A stretch of 64,000 bases of DNA from Nonomuraea thailandensis (GCF_024172165.1 NZ_JAMZEB010000002.1:8406501-8470500), one strand, 5' to 3'; counted from the stretch's first letter, positions 49,829 through 58,666 are shown. Numbers and translations: made by a program. Notes: a model not told the origin generated them from the letters alone.

Positions 49829-52416
49829 CCTCCCCCGAAGGGCTGGGTGCCCTCGTCGATGGTGGTGCTGTCACCGGGATCGCCACCGTCGTCCGCCGTC
49901 TCGTCGCCGGCGTCCCCGAGCGGGTCGTCGCCGGATTCGTCCGGGCCCGCGCAGGCGGGATCGCCGGCGCAGGCCGGATCCGCGCCGGCCTCTTCCTCGG
50001 ACGGGCCCTCGGACGGCTCCCCGGTCGGCTTGGGCGTCGGCTTGCGGACCAGGTCGTGCGTCTCGCCGCCGAACGCGGGGGCGGGGAACGGCTCGACCGG
50101 CTTGTTCGCCATCGCGATCGTCATGAAGTCACGCCAGATCTTCGTGGGCGTGCCGGCGCCCTGGATGTCGCCGAGCGAGACCTCCCTGCGCAGGGTGTGG
50201 CCGTTGGCGTCCTTGATGACCTTCCTCGTCTTCGGGTCGATCCGCGGGACCTCCTTGTACATCCCGACGGCCGACGAGAGCTGCGGGGTGTAGCCGACGA
50301 ACCAGGCCTCCTTGTTCTCGTTGTTGGTGCCGGTCTTGCCGGCGATCGGGCGGCCGCCGGGCAGCGTGGTGCCCCTGGCGGTGCCGTACCTGACCACCTG
50401 CTGCATCGCGTAGGTGGCGTCGGCGGCGGTGTCCGGGCTGATGACCGTCGCCGACTTGCCGGCCTCCTTCATGACGGTCCTGCCCGTGTACGCCTTGACC
50501 GCCAGCACCACGTGCGCGTCGTGGTGGACGCCGCCGTTGGCGAAGATGCCGTACCCGGTGGCCTGCTCGACCGGGGTCACAAGGCCGGCGCCGATGGACA
50601 TGCCGTACGCGTGCTGCTCGATGGCCTGCTCCAGATCGTCCTCGTCGATCCCGGCCGCCTCGGCGATCCTCGCGACCTCCTCCAGGCCGACCTCCTGCGC
50701 CATCGTGGCGAACGCCGTGTTCACCGACTCCGCGGTGGCCCGGTCGATCTGCACGGCCGCGCCCACGTCGTGCGAGTTGCCGATCGGCTTGGTGCCCGGC
50801 AGCGTGACCGGCCCGTCGCCCGACACGTAGCTCCTGAGGCTGTACCCCTTCTCCAGCCAGGCGGCCAGCACGTACGGCTTGAAGGCCGACGCCGCCTGCT
50901 TGCCGGCGTCGAAGGCGTTGTTGGTGAAGCTCTTCAGGTAGTCGTGGCCGCTGTAGAACGCGAGCACCTGGCCGTTGCGCGGGTCCACGGCGGCCAGGTT
51001 CGCGTGGATGTTCCTGTCGCCCACGGCGGCCAGATTGCTCTCCACCGTCTTCTTCGCCGCCGCCATCAGCTTCCTGTCGAACGTCGTCGTGACGCGGTAC
51101 CCCTCCTTGCGCAGGCGTTCCCTGCTGATCCCCCGCTTCTCCAGCTCCCGCTGGACGATGTCGACCATGTAGCCGTTGACGCCCTTGAGGGTCTCCTTCT
51201 TGTCCAGCGGGGCGAGCTTGGGGAACTTCGCCGTCGTGGCCAGCTGCCCGTACTTCGCCGGGTCGACGATCGCCATGCCGCGGACCGCGTAGTCGAACCG
51301 CTCCCTGGTCGGCGCCCAGTTCCTCCCCGCCTCCGCCTTGTCGAAGGCGTCCGGGCTCTGGATCCGGCCCGCCAGGTACGCGCCCTGGGCGACGGTCAGC
51401 TCGTCCACGTCCCTGTCGAAGTACGCCTGCGCGGCGGCCTGGATGCCGTTCGCGCCGCGGCCGAAGTAGATCGTGTTGAGGTAGATGGCCATGATCTCGT
51501 CCTTGGACATCTCCTTGCCGGCGCGGATGGACACGAAGATCTCCATGATCTTCCGCTTGAGCGTCCGCTCCTGGCTGAGGCCGTCGTAGTAGCCGCGCGC
51601 CATCTCCTGCGTGATCGTCGAGCCGCCCTGGACCTGCTGGCCGCTCACGGTGCTCCACACCGCGCGCAGGGTGCCGGACACCGAGATGCCCGGGTCGGTG
51701 CGGAACGTGCGGTTCTCGACGGCGATGAAGGCGTCCTGGACGTGCCGCGGGATCTTCGAGATCGGCACGATCTCACGCTTGGTGCCGAGCCGGGCGATCT
51801 CGGTCTTGCCGTCCCGGTAGTAGATGATGCTGCCCTGCTCGATGGCCTGCTGCTGGGGCTGCGTGGGTAACGGGGTGTTGGCGTACGCCACCATGATCAT
51901 GCCGAAGAGACCGGCCACCAGGACCGTGCACCCCACCAGCACCATCTTCCAGCTCGGGACATAACGCTTCCACCCGGTACGACGAGATCGCCCCCGCCCA
52001 CCACCGTCCGCGTCAGTCCACCCGTTCTCACCACCGTCCGCGTCCGGTCGTCCGCTCCTGCCACCGTCCGCGTCCGGCGGTCCGCTCCTGCCACCGTCCG
52101 CGTCCGGCGGTCCGCTCCTGCCACCGTCCGCGTCCGGCCGTCCGCGTTCACCGCCAATCCCGTCCGGCCGTCCGCGTTCACCGCCGGAACCGTTCACACG
52201 GGCGCTCCCTGACGTCTCGGCGCCGTTCGCCGGCCTGGCGGACGCGGCGCCCGCAGCGCCGCGGGACGGGCCGCGGCCTGACGCGCCCTCCCGAGCCGTG
52301 CGACGACGCCGGCCCGGACGCCCCTGCGCCCCGGCTCGCCCCTCGGCGCTCCGGCCACGGCCGCTCGGCTCCGGCCCGAAGCTGCTGTCACTCACAGGGC
52401 GGTCACCCGTTGCCAC
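49825..52416 (-). CDS. Class A penicillin-binding protein (glycosyltransferase/transpeptidase)
   Basis: 863 residues. N-terminal ~150 residues are cytosolic, low-complexity and built of decapeptide repeats (RSGPPDADGG); TM at ~157-178 (MVLVGCTVLVAGLFGMIMVAYA). GT51 domain: FIAVENRTFRTDPGISVSGTLRAVWS, QGGSTITQEMARGYY, with catalytic Glu ~233. Transpeptidase: SxxK at Ser510 (SAFK), SVN in ESVNTAF, Lys694-Thr-Gly-Thr. The C-terminal tail is Asp/Glu/Pro-rich (PTGEPSEGPSEEEAGAD) and outside the cell. Polymerises and cross-links peptidoglycan. Confidence 0.94.
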   Translation of the reverse strand: MATGDRPVSDSSFGPEPSGRGRSAEGRAGAQGRPGRRRRTAREGASGRGPSRGAAGAASARPANGAETSGSARVNGSGGERGRPDGIGGERGRPDADGGRSGPPDADGGRSGPPDADGGRSGRPDADGGENGWTDADGGGRGRSRRTGWKRYVPSWKMVLVGCTVLVAGLFGMIMVAYANTPLPTQPQQQAIEQGSIIYYRDGKTEIARLGTKREIVPISKIPRHVQDAFIAVENRTFRTDPGISVSGTLRAVWSTVSGQQVQGGSTITQEMARGYYDGLSQERTLKRKIMEIFVSIRAGKEMSKDEIMAIYLNTIYFGRGANGIQAAAQAYFDRDVDELTVAQGAYLAGRIQSPDAFDKAEAGRNWAPTRERFDYAVRGMAIVDPAKYGQLATTAKFPKLAPLDKKETLKGVNGYMVDIVQRELEKRGISRERLRKEGYRVTTTFDRKLMAAAKKTVESNLAAVGDRNIHANLAAVDPRNGQVLAFYSGHDYLKSFTNNAFDAGKQAASAFKPYVLAAWLEKGYSLRSYVSGDGPVTLPGTKPIGNSHDVGAAVQIDRATAESVNTAFATMAQEVGLEEVARIAEAAGIDEDDLEQAIEQHAYGMSIGAGLVTPVEQATGYGIFANGGVHHDAHVVLAVKAYTGRTVMKEAGKSATVISPDTAADATYAMQQVVRYGTARGTTLPGGRPIAGKTGTNNENKEAWFVGYTPQLSSAVGMYKEVPRIDPKTRKVIKDANGHTLRREVSLGDIQGAGTPTKIWRDFMTIAMANKPVEPFPAPAFGGETHDLVRKPTPKPTGEPSEGPSEEEAGADPACAGDPACAGPDESGDDPLGDAGDETADDGGDPGDSTTIDEGTQPFGGG
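52021..52170 (-). repeat. 30-bp tandem repeats in the PBP N-terminus
   Basis: Five units; the three central ones (52051, 52081, 52111) are identical but for the last bases. Each codes one decapeptide RSGPPDADGG or a close variant, in frame. Confidence 0.9.
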
Positions 52417-52471
52417 GCCTGCGTCGGTTTCTCGGCGAGCATCGCCAGCACTGCGCTACACCCTCCCCTAA

Positions 52472-52502
52472 CGGTTAGCCCATAGATAGCGGTTAGCCAT
52501 AG
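52472..52502. promoter_or_regulatory. Direct repeat upstream of the PBP gene
   Basis: cggttagcccatag (52472-52485) and cggttagccatag (52490-52502), 18 bp apart, in the 92-bp gap before the PBP start (minus strand). An AT-richer island; a TATCTAT lies between on the minus strand. May be a regulator site or promoter duplication. Confidence 0.45.
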
Positions 52503-52508
52503 AAGGTG

Positions 52509-53570
52509 TCAATCGCCCCTCCATACACGCAGGCCCTGAGCCCAAGAGACCATCTCCAACTCCCCCAGATCCCGCAGCCCGATCCGCCCCTCCTCCGCCA
52601 GCAAAGCGATCATCGCCAACCCCTCGTCGAGGGTCACATGCCGCCCGAAGGAGCAGCCTGCCGCCGCATCCGGCGTCTCCGCCCAGAGCCGGGTCCCGCC
52701 CTCCCACGCGAACTGCAGCACGCTCCCCGGCTCCCCCTCGAAACAGGCGAAGTTGCCGTCACGCGGGGTCAGCCAGAGCAGCAGATCCCGGCTCTCCTGC
52801 GCCGACATGACGACCGGCTCGTCCACGGAGGCCCAGGAGTGGTCGCAGAAGGTGGCCAGCAACCCCGGCCCCGGCTCGCCGCCCATCCCCGGATGCTTTG
52901 CCAGCCACCCGAAGCGCCGCCGCCGCCAATCCACCCGCACCTGGATGCGCTGCCCGTCGTCCCCGCTCCACTCGACCCGCAGCCCGCGCCGCCGCAGCAC
53001 CTCGACGATCTCACCCCCGATCCCACCGCTGAGACCACCGCTGAGACCACCGCTGAGACCACCGCCGAGACCACCGCCGAGACCAGCGCCGAGACCACGC
53101 TCGCCCTCTCCCCCGAGCTCGCTGGGCCCGAAGGCGAGATGGACATCCCCGCCCGCCACAGCCCTCTCGACGTCCTGCCCGTGGTAGAAGACGTAACCCC
53201 GCACCCCGGAAAGCCCGCTGATCTCCCTCCCGATCTCGGCGATCCCGCAGCTCATGCAGCAGGTGTAGTGCTCCCTGGCCACGATCCCCGCCATCGCCAG
53301 CTCCCCCATGGCCAGGCTCAGCCGGTCGTTGTCCGTGACAGCGGGCCATCCGGCCTGGGCGGCGAGCTGACCGGCGAACTCCTCGGCCACGACGTCCCTG
53401 ACGGCCTCGTCCAGCAGGTCCTTGTCCTCGACCTCGTCCGCCCAGGTCTCGGTCACGCCCCGGACCACCTGCTCGAAGTCATGACGCCCGGCGGCCACCG
53501 CCGTATGGGCCTCTTCCGCGATCTCGTCGCGAACGGACTCGTCGATCAGCAGCCACCTGGCGACATCCAT
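52509..53570 (-). CDS. DUF6891-like protein
   Basis: 353 residues, no signal peptide. N-terminal block DRLSLAMGELAMAGIVAREHYTCCMSCGIAEIGREI carries the CCxxC-type cysteines seen in DUF6891 proteins; VRGYVFYHGQDVERAVAGGDVHLAFG follows. A Gly-rich run (GLGGGLGGGLSGG, about 160-185) interrupts the domain. Later EIVEVLRRRGLRVEWSGDDGQRIQVRVDWRRRRFG resembles the usual family end, and the final ~100 residues (CDHSWASVDEPVVMSAQES) are an extra domain. Function unknown. Confidence 0.7.
   Translation of the reverse strand: MDVARWLLIDESVRDEIAEEAHTAVAAGRHDFEQVVRGVTETWADEVEDKDLLDEAVRDVVAEEFAGQLAAQAGWPAVTDNDRLSLAMGELAMAGIVAREHYTCCMSCGIAEIGREISGLSGVRGYVFYHGQDVERAVAGGDVHLAFGPSELGGEGERGLGAGLGGGLGGGLSGGLSGGLSGGIGGEIVEVLRRRGLRVEWSGDDGQRIQVRVDWRRRRFGWLAKHPGMGGEPGPGLLATFCDHSWASVDEPVVMSAQESRDLLLWLTPRDGNFACFEGEPGSVLQFAWEGGTRLWAETPDAAAGCSFGRHVTLDEGLAMIALLAEEGRIGLRDLGELEMVSWAQGLRVWRGD
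53023..53094 (-). repeat. 12-bp tandem repeats in the DUF6891-like gene
   Basis: ccaccgctgaga three times, ccaccgccgaga twice, ccagcgccgaga. Each codes four residues (GLSG or GLGG) in frame. Confidence 0.85.
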
Positions 53571-53669
53571 GGCCGATCACTATGCCAGCCCTCCCGGCGC
53601 TTCGCCGCCGCTCCGAGCAGGCCGGTGAAACCCGGCCGAGGCGCCGCCGACGGCCCGCATCAGGCCCCC

Positions 53670-53741
53670 GGCGAAGGCCCGGATCAGAACCCTGGCGAAG
53701 GCCCGGATCAGGACGCTGGCGACGGCCCCGGCCAGGAGCCC
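53670..53741. repeat. 24-bp tandem repeat at the 3' end of the VTC gene
   Basis: ggcgaaggcccggatcag-a-accct (53670) and ggcgaaggcccggatcag-g-acgct (53694), with a degenerate third unit to 53741. Part lies beyond the VTC stop, in the 137 bp before the DUF6891-like gene. Confidence 0.75.
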
Positions 53742-54583
53742 GCCGACGCCCCGGACGGCGACCTGGACGGGTGCCCGAACGAGCGCCCCCGTGCGACCGG
53801 ACGGCGCGGGCCAGGCCGGTGCGCCAGATACCGCTGCAACACCGGATGCCACCGATTGGCGGGCAGCTCCCTGAGCGCGGCGACCGCGAGGCAGTACTTG
53901 CTCACACTCACCGGCCGCACCCCCAGCCCCCGCAACACCTTGTCGATCAGCGCCTTCCCGTCCGCCGACTTGGACTCCAGCAGCACCAGATCCCCCCGCG
54001 CCGGGCTGCTGCGCTGCCCGTCGCGGCACACCAGCCCGGTGTCGCAGGTCAGCCGCGCCGCGCCGGAGCGGTCGATGAGCGTCACCCGCTTGTAGTCCGT
54101 GGCCAGCACCGGCTCCAGCGTCTCGGGCGCGACGAGGCGCAGCTCGCTGAGCAGCGTGTCGTGGACGAACTCCAGCGCCTGACTCGTGAGCGTGTGGCTC
54201 GGCACCCCGTCGTAGGGGATGCGGTGCTTGTCGGTGCTGCCCCGCGCGCCGCTGAGCTTCAGCTCCAGCCACTGGCCGCCCCCGTCGAGGTAGGTCCGCG
54301 TGCGCAGCTTGAACCTGCGCCGCCGATCCTGCCGATGCTGGTGGTAGGTGAGCAGGCCGGGAGTGTCGAAGTAGGTGGAGGTGTAGCGGAACTGCCGCCG
54401 CCCCTCGATCCCCAGCACGACGAAGCGGTCGCCCAGCTCCGCCGCGAGCCTCGCCATGGTGGAGGCGGTGACGATGTACTTGCAGTCGACCCGGCTCATC
54501 AGCTCCGGCACGTCCTCCAGCCCGACCGCCGGCATCGTGGCGGCGACCCCTGCGAGCAGCACGTCCGCGTACGGCTCAGCCAT
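53708..54583 (-). CDS. VTC-domain protein (polyphosphate polymerase-like)
   Basis: 291 residues from ATG 54583 (gggggag upstream). VTC tunnel-domain features: ELMSRVDCKYIVTASTMARLAAELG, QFRYTSTYFDTPGLLTYHQHRQDRRRRFKLRTRTYLDGGGQWLELKLSG, PVLATDYKRVTLID, DLVLLESKSADGKALID and a VSKYCLAVA end. The basic and acidic residues of the tunnel are present. Bacterial VTC proteins are encoded with DUF4956 proteins, as here (29-bp gap). The last ~40 residues are low-complexity and probably added by repeat DNA. In yeast the domain makes polyphosphate; in bacteria its role is unclear. Confidence 0.88.
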   Translation of the reverse strand: MAEPYADVLLAGVAATMPAVGLEDVPELMSRVDCKYIVTASTMARLAAELGDRFVVLGIEGRRQFRYTSTYFDTPGLLTYHQHRQDRRRRFKLRTRTYLDGGGQWLELKLSGARGSTDKHRIPYDGVPSHTLTSQALEFVHDTLLSELRLVAPETLEPVLATDYKRVTLIDRSGAARLTCDTGLVCRDGQRSSPARGDLVLLESKSADGKALIDKVLRGLGVRPVSVSKYCLAVAALRELPANRWHPVLQRYLAHRPGPRRPVARGRSFGHPSRSPSGASAGSWPGPSPAS

Positions 54584-54612
54584 GCGCACCTCCCCCGTCC
54601 GTCCGGCCGCCG

Positions 54613-55170
54613 TCACCGCACACCGGCCCTGGCGTTGGGCGCCACGTACCGCACGTCCACCACCGTCACGTCCCGTACGTAGTCGACCTGCGTGACCTCG
54701 CACTGCAACACCCGGGCCCGCAACCGGCTCTCCAGATCCACCCGCAACGCCTCCGGGTCGGCGTGCACCACGTCCAGCGTCACGACCTGGTGGCGGGTCC
54801 GCCCCAGGAGGCCGGGGTGGTCGGCGACGTACATGACCGCCAGCAGCACCCCGTTCAGCAGGAGCGCCGTCAGCGGCCACGCGCCGGCGATGCCGTTGAC
54901 CAGGCCCAGCACGATCGCGACGAAGTAGTAGGCGATCTCCTGCTGGGTGATCTCGCTCGATCGCAGCCGGATGATGGACAACACGCCGAACAGCCCGAAC
55001 CCGACGGCGATGTCGACCCGCTGGACCAGCAGCAGCGACACGACCGCGAAGATGCCCACGTTCAGTGCGATGTAGGCGAACAGCAGGTCGCGCCGATGGT
55101 GGCGCCGGTAGTAGAGGCCGTAGGCCAGCAGCACGATCGCCACGAGATCCATCGTCAGTCCGGTTATCAC
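54613..55170 (-). CDS. DUF4956-family membrane protein
   Basis: 185 residues. TM segments at about 5-19, 29-50, 54-65 and 79-112; conserved FGLFGVLSIIRLRSSEITQQEIAYYFVAIVLGLVNGI is the DUF4956 signature. Cytosolic C-terminus from about 120 (VTLDVVHADPEALRVDLESRL). Partner of the VTC protein; it may localise or export its product. 70 bp after the response-regulator stop. Confidence 0.9.
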   Translation of the reverse strand: MITGLTMDLVAIVLLAYGLYYRRHHRRDLLFAYIALNVGIFAVVSLLLVQRVDIAVGFGLFGVLSIIRLRSSEITQQEIAYYFVAIVLGLVNGIAGAWPLTALLLNGVLLAVMYVADHPGLLGRTRHQVVTLDVVHADPEALRVDLESRLRARVLQCEVTQVDYVRDVTVVDVRYVAPNARAGVR

Positions 55171-55240
55171 AACCGCTCCTTCCGCAGTGTTCCTGATGAA
55201 CAGCTTGGTGGTGGGGGGTGAAGCGGTGGTGAGCTGACGA

Positions 55241-55924
55241 TTAGGCGACTCTCATGCGATAACCCGTGCCTCGGACGGTCTCGATGCGGTCGGCGCCGAT
55301 CTTCCGGCGCAGGTAGCGGACGTAGACGTCCACCACGTTCGACCCGGGGTCGAAGTCGAACCCCCACACGTGGCTGAGCAGTTGCTCGCGCGTCAGCACC
55401 TGGTCGGGATGCCGGCAGAAGATCTCCGCCAGGGCGAACTCCCTGGTCGACAGGTCCACCGCCCGATCCCCGACGTAGACCCGCCTGGTACGCAGGTCCA
55501 GCGACAGGTCGGAAACCCGCAGCACGGTCACCTCGGGCGTGCGCTCGGCCCGCAGCCGCAGCCGCACCCTGGCCAGCAACTCCTCGAAGGCGAAGGGTTT
55601 GGCGATGTAGTCGTCGGCGCCCCCCTCCAGCCCCGCCACGGTGTCGCTCACACTGTCACGCGCGGTCAAGATGATCACAGGGATGGTCACCATGGCTTCG
55701 CGCAACCGCCGCAACACGGTGAACCCGTCGCTCAACGGCAGCCCGATGTCCAGGATGAGCAGGTCGAACCCGCCCGCGCTGGCCAGGTCGTACGCCGCCA
55801 CCCCGTCTCCCACCACAGCGGTCACGAAGCCGTTGGCCCGCAACCCCTTCTCCACGAATGAGGCGATCCTCGCCTCGTCCTCAGCGATCAGAATCCGGTT
55901 CAACCCAGCCTCCACAGCTCCCAT
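55241..55924 (-). CDS. OmpR/PhoB-family response regulator
   Basis: 227 residues from ATG 55924; GTG 55915 is an alternative. Receiver: RILIAEDEARIASFVEKGL, phosphoacceptor Asp59 in LLILDIGLP, ILTARDS, Lys in DYIAKPFAFEEL. Output domain with STREFALAEIFCRHPDQVLTREQLLSHVWG and NVVDVYVRYLRRKIG. Gene overlaps the histidine-kinase 3' end by 25 bp, so both are coupled. Confidence 0.94.
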   Translation of the reverse strand: MGAVEAGLNRILIAEDEARIASFVEKGLRANGFVTAVVGDGVAAYDLASAGGFDLLILDIGLPLSDGFTVLRRLREAMVTIPVIILTARDSVSDTVAGLEGGADDYIAKPFAFEELLARVRLRLRAERTPEVTVLRVSDLSLDLRTRRVYVGDRAVDLSTREFALAEIFCRHPDQVLTREQLLSHVWGFDFDPGSNVVDVYVRYLRRKIGADRIETVRGTGYRMRVA

Positions 55925-57309
55925 AGCGGAAGAGACATCACAAAACAGGCCCCGCCGCCGGGGGCCTCCGTCACCTTCACCGTGCCTCCATGAGCCTGGG
56001 CGATGGATCTGACGATGGCCAGGCCGAGGCCGGCCCCGTCGTGCGCCCCGGTGCGCCCGGCACCGCGGACGAACCGCCCGAAGATGCGCTCCCGTTCGGC
56101 CGGCGCGACTCCCGGGCCGCTGTCGCGCACCCACAGCTCGACCCGCCCGTCACGCACGGCGGAGCCGACGGCGATCAGGTCGCCGTCGGCGGTGTGGCGC
56201 ACGGCGTTCGCGACGAGCTGCATGAGCGCCTGAGTGAGGCGGTGCCGGTCGGCGGGCAGCCGCGCCTCGGCCACCTCGTCGACCCGCCACTGCCGATCGC
56301 CCAGCGCCCGGGCCTTGGCGACCACGCTGACCGTGAGATCGGCCAGCTCGACGTTGTCGAGTGCCAGGAACCCCGGCTGCTCCGCCTTGGCCAGGGTGAG
56401 CAGGTCGTCGACGATGCGGTTCATCCGGTCGAGCTCGTCGGTGACCAGGGCGAGGGTCTCGGCGCGGTCATCGGGGTCGTCGCTCATCAGCTCCAGGTGG
56501 CCGCGGATGACCGTGATCGGCGTACGCAGCTCGTGCCCGGCGTCGTCCATGAAGTGGCGCTGCACGACGAAGGCGTGTTCGAGCCGGTCGAGCATGTGGT
56601 TGAACGTCGAGGCGAGCGCCGCCACGTCGTCGTCGCCCGGCACGTCCAGGCGGCGGGTCAGGTCGCTGGAGTCGCTGATCTGCTCGGCCGTCTGGCGGAC
56701 GAGCCGCACCGGCGCCAGCACCTGCCCGGCCACGAACCATCCGGCCGCCCCCGCCAGCCCCATCGCGGCCAGCGCGGAGAGCCCGAGCGCGCCCACCGCG
56801 TCGACGATGTCGTCGCGGTTGAGGTCGTAGAAGTGCGCCACGACGAAGTGCCCGCGCCGGGAGTCTCCGGCCACGCTCACCGGGATCACCGCGTAGTGGA
56901 CCGTTCCCTTGCTGGTCTCCATCTCGTGGCGCTCGACCCGGGTCGCCGTGGCCATCCGCGCGAGGAGCTTCTCGTCGGTGTCGAGGCGTACGGGCGGCGG
57001 GATCGCGGTGATCTTGTGGGCCCTGCCGTCGAGGATGCTGAAGAAGGTCTCCCACCGGTCGGGCGCGTTGAGCTGGAGGTATCCGATCATCAGCTGCTCG
57101 ACGTCGGCCAGGGGCTGCCCCGACTGGGCGTCGTACGCGGTCGCGGCGTACCGCCGCAGCTTCTCGACCTCGTTGCCCAGCTCGAGATCCATCCGATGGT
57201 CGAGGCGGGTGAGCAGGGTGGACCAGGTCACGGAGACGGCGACGGCCAGGGCGATACCGACGACGACGAGCATCCAGCCCACGATCCGGGCACGGGCGCT
57301 CAGCCGCAT
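55900..57309 (-). CDS. Sensor histidine kinase
   Basis: 469 residues. TM1 ~10-30, extracytoplasmic sensor ~31-165 (rich in charged residues, HEMETSKGTVHYAVIPVSV), TM2 ~170-190, HAMP (APVRLVRQTAEQI), phosphoacceptor His259 in DAGHELRTP, N-box LVANAVRHTADGD, DSGPGVAPAERERIFGRF and G-rich AGLGLAIVRSIAQAHGG. Complete and intact. Twelve bp after the acidic protein gene. Confidence 0.94.
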   Translation of the reverse strand: MRLSARARIVGWMLVVVGIALAVAVSVTWSTLLTRLDHRMDLELGNEVEKLRRYAATAYDAQSGQPLADVEQLMIGYLQLNAPDRWETFFSILDGRAHKITAIPPPVRLDTDEKLLARMATATRVERHEMETSKGTVHYAVIPVSVAGDSRRGHFVVAHFYDLNRDDIVDAVGALGLSALAAMGLAGAAGWFVAGQVLAPVRLVRQTAEQISDSSDLTRRLDVPGDDDVAALASTFNHMLDRLEHAFVVQRHFMDDAGHELRTPITVIRGHLELMSDDPDDRAETLALVTDELDRMNRIVDDLLTLAKAEQPGFLALDNVELADLTVSVVAKARALGDRQWRVDEVAEARLPADRHRLTQALMQLVANAVRHTADGDLIAVGSAVRDGRVELWVRDSGPGVAPAERERIFGRFVRGAGRTGAHDGAGLGLAIVRSIAQAHGGTVKVTEAPGGGACFVMSLPLWELWRLG

Positions 57310-57321
57310 GTGACCTCCCCA

Positions 57322-57753
57322 TCAGTCGTCGCCGTCATCGTCGCCACCATCATCGTCGTCGTCACCATCATCGCCGCCACCAGGTCTCGGGGAGGGCGGC
57401 TTGACCGGCTCGGCCTTCGTCTTGCGCGGCGTCGGCCGCTCGCTGCGGACCGGCTCCCCGCTCTTGACGGCCCCCGGGCTCGCCCCGGGTGACGCCTCTC
57501 CCGTCCGTGCGGGCTCGGACGTGCCCGCCTGCCCTGTCCGCGCGGGGTCGGGCACGCCGCCCTCGTCCCCGGTGCGTACGGGCCTGGACGCGCTCCCGCT
57601 GCTGGGCGAGGACGTCGGCGAGACCACGACGGGCCCGCCCAGGTCGAGCTCCTCGTCGGCCGCCCGCACCAGCCTCACCGACATGACCCCGGCCGCCGCC
57701 ACGAGCAGGGCGAGGAGGATCACCGTTCCCCGATGTTTCATGCGTCCGACCAT
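57322..57753 (-). CDS. Exported acidic low-complexity protein upstream of the two-component system
   Basis: 143 residues from ATG 57753 (aaagg upstream); ATG 57741 (MKHRG) and a longer frame to 57774 are alternatives. N-terminal signal or anchor TVILLALLVAAAGVMSVRLV. The middle is Pro/Thr/Ser/Arg-rich (RTGQAGTSEPARTG) and the end is a run of Asp and Gly (DDGDDDDDGGDDDGDD), which could bind divalent metal. First gene of the unit with the kinase and regulator; a periplasm-side metal or cation partner for the sensor is possible. No family recognised. Confidence 0.7.
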   Translation of the reverse strand: MVGRMKHRGTVILLALLVAAAGVMSVRLVRAADEELDLGGPVVVSPTSSPSSGSASRPVRTGDEGGVPDPARTGQAGTSEPARTGEASPGASPGAVKSGEPVRSERPTPRKTKAEPVKPPSPRPGGGDDGDDDDDGGDDDGDD

Positions 57754-57883
57754 GACGCCTTTCGAGGAGACCACGCTGAGGCCGAGATGAGAAACCTCTC
57801 ATCTGGGCCTCGGCCCACTCCCGCAGTAGAATCTTGTTCTATACCGGGGTGCGGGTTCGGTGGTGGCCGGAGGGAGAGCATTC

Positions 57884-58666
57884 ATGCTGGTACGGGACAA
57901 GGTCGTCGTCGTCACGGGAGCCGCGAGCGGCATCGGCCGCGCGCTCGCGCTCAGGTTCGCCGCCGAGGGCGCCTCCGGTGTCGTCGTGGCGGACCTCGAC
58001 GAGGCGGGCGCCGCCGCGGTGGCCAAGGAGATCGGCTCGCGGGCCGTCCCCGTACGCGTGGACGTCTCCTCGGAGCAGGAGGTGGCCGCGCTCGCCGACA
58101 CCCCGTTCGGCCCCGTGGACCTGTTCTGCTCGAACGCCGGCGTCATCGGCGGCCACGGCCTCGACGCCCCCGGCGAGGAGTGGAGCCGCCTGTACGCGGT
58201 CAACGTGCTGGCCCACGTGTACGCCGCCCGCGCCGTCGTGCCCTCCATGGTGGCCAGGGGCGGCGGCTACCTGCTCAACACGTGCTCGGCCGCGGGCCTG
58301 ATCAGCTGCCCGGGCGACGCCCCGTACGCGGTGACGAAGGCGGCGGCGGTCGCCTTCGCCGAGTGGGTCGCCATCCACTACGCCCACCACGGCGTCAAGG
58401 TCAGTGTCCTGTGCCCGCAAGGTGTCCAGACCGCGATGCTGGAGCACGGCATCGACACCGGCCACCTGACGGCCAGGGCGGTACGCGCCTCGGGCGCCGT
58501 GCTGGACCCCGCCGACGTGGCCACGACGGTCATCGACGGCCTGGCCGCCGAGCGTTTCCACATCCTCCCGCACCCGGAGGTCGCCGAGTACGCCCGCCGC
58601 AAGGCCGAGGACCCGGATCGCTGGCTGGCCGGCATGTCCCAGTTCGTCGCCTCCCTGCAGCCCTGA
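57884..58666 (+). CDS. Short-chain dehydrogenase/reductase
   Basis: 260 residues from ATG 57884 (ggagggaga upstream). TGAASGIG, SNAGV, Ser in NTCSAAG, Tyr-Ala-Val-Thr-Lys. C-terminal half carries VCPQGVQTAML, as in classical SDRs of ~260 residues. Substrate unknown. Divergent from the acidic protein gene; followed by the betaine operon, 70 bp away. Confidence 0.88.
   Translation: MLVRDKVVVVTGAASGIGRALALRFAAEGASGVVVADLDEAGAAAVAKEIGSRAVPVRVDVSSEQEVAALADTPFGPVDLFCSNAGVIGGHGLDAPGEEWSRLYAVNVLAHVYAARAVVPSMVARGGGYLLNTCSAAGLISCPGDAPYAVTKAAAVAFAEWVAIHYAHHGVKVSVLCPQGVQTAMLEHGIDTGHLTARAVRASGAVLDPADVATTVIDGLAAERFHILPHPEVAEYARRKAEDPDRWLAGMSQFVASLQP

Noticed and set aside
48412-51870. Very long plus-strand open frame (over 1100 codons) through the MFS and PBP genes
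   Set aside because: It is a GC-rich shadow frame: composition is Arg/Ala/Gly-rich without domains, and it opposes the clearly real PBP gene.
52021-52170. CRISPR-like array
   Set aside because: Units are contiguous 30-bp repeats without spacers, in frame within the PBP gene; no cas genes nearby.
53580-54272. Alternative frame with VLIRAFARVLIRAFAGG repeats next to the VTC gene
   Set aside because: It comes from the 24-bp DNA repeats read in another frame and overlaps the VTC coding sequence; no start or family support.
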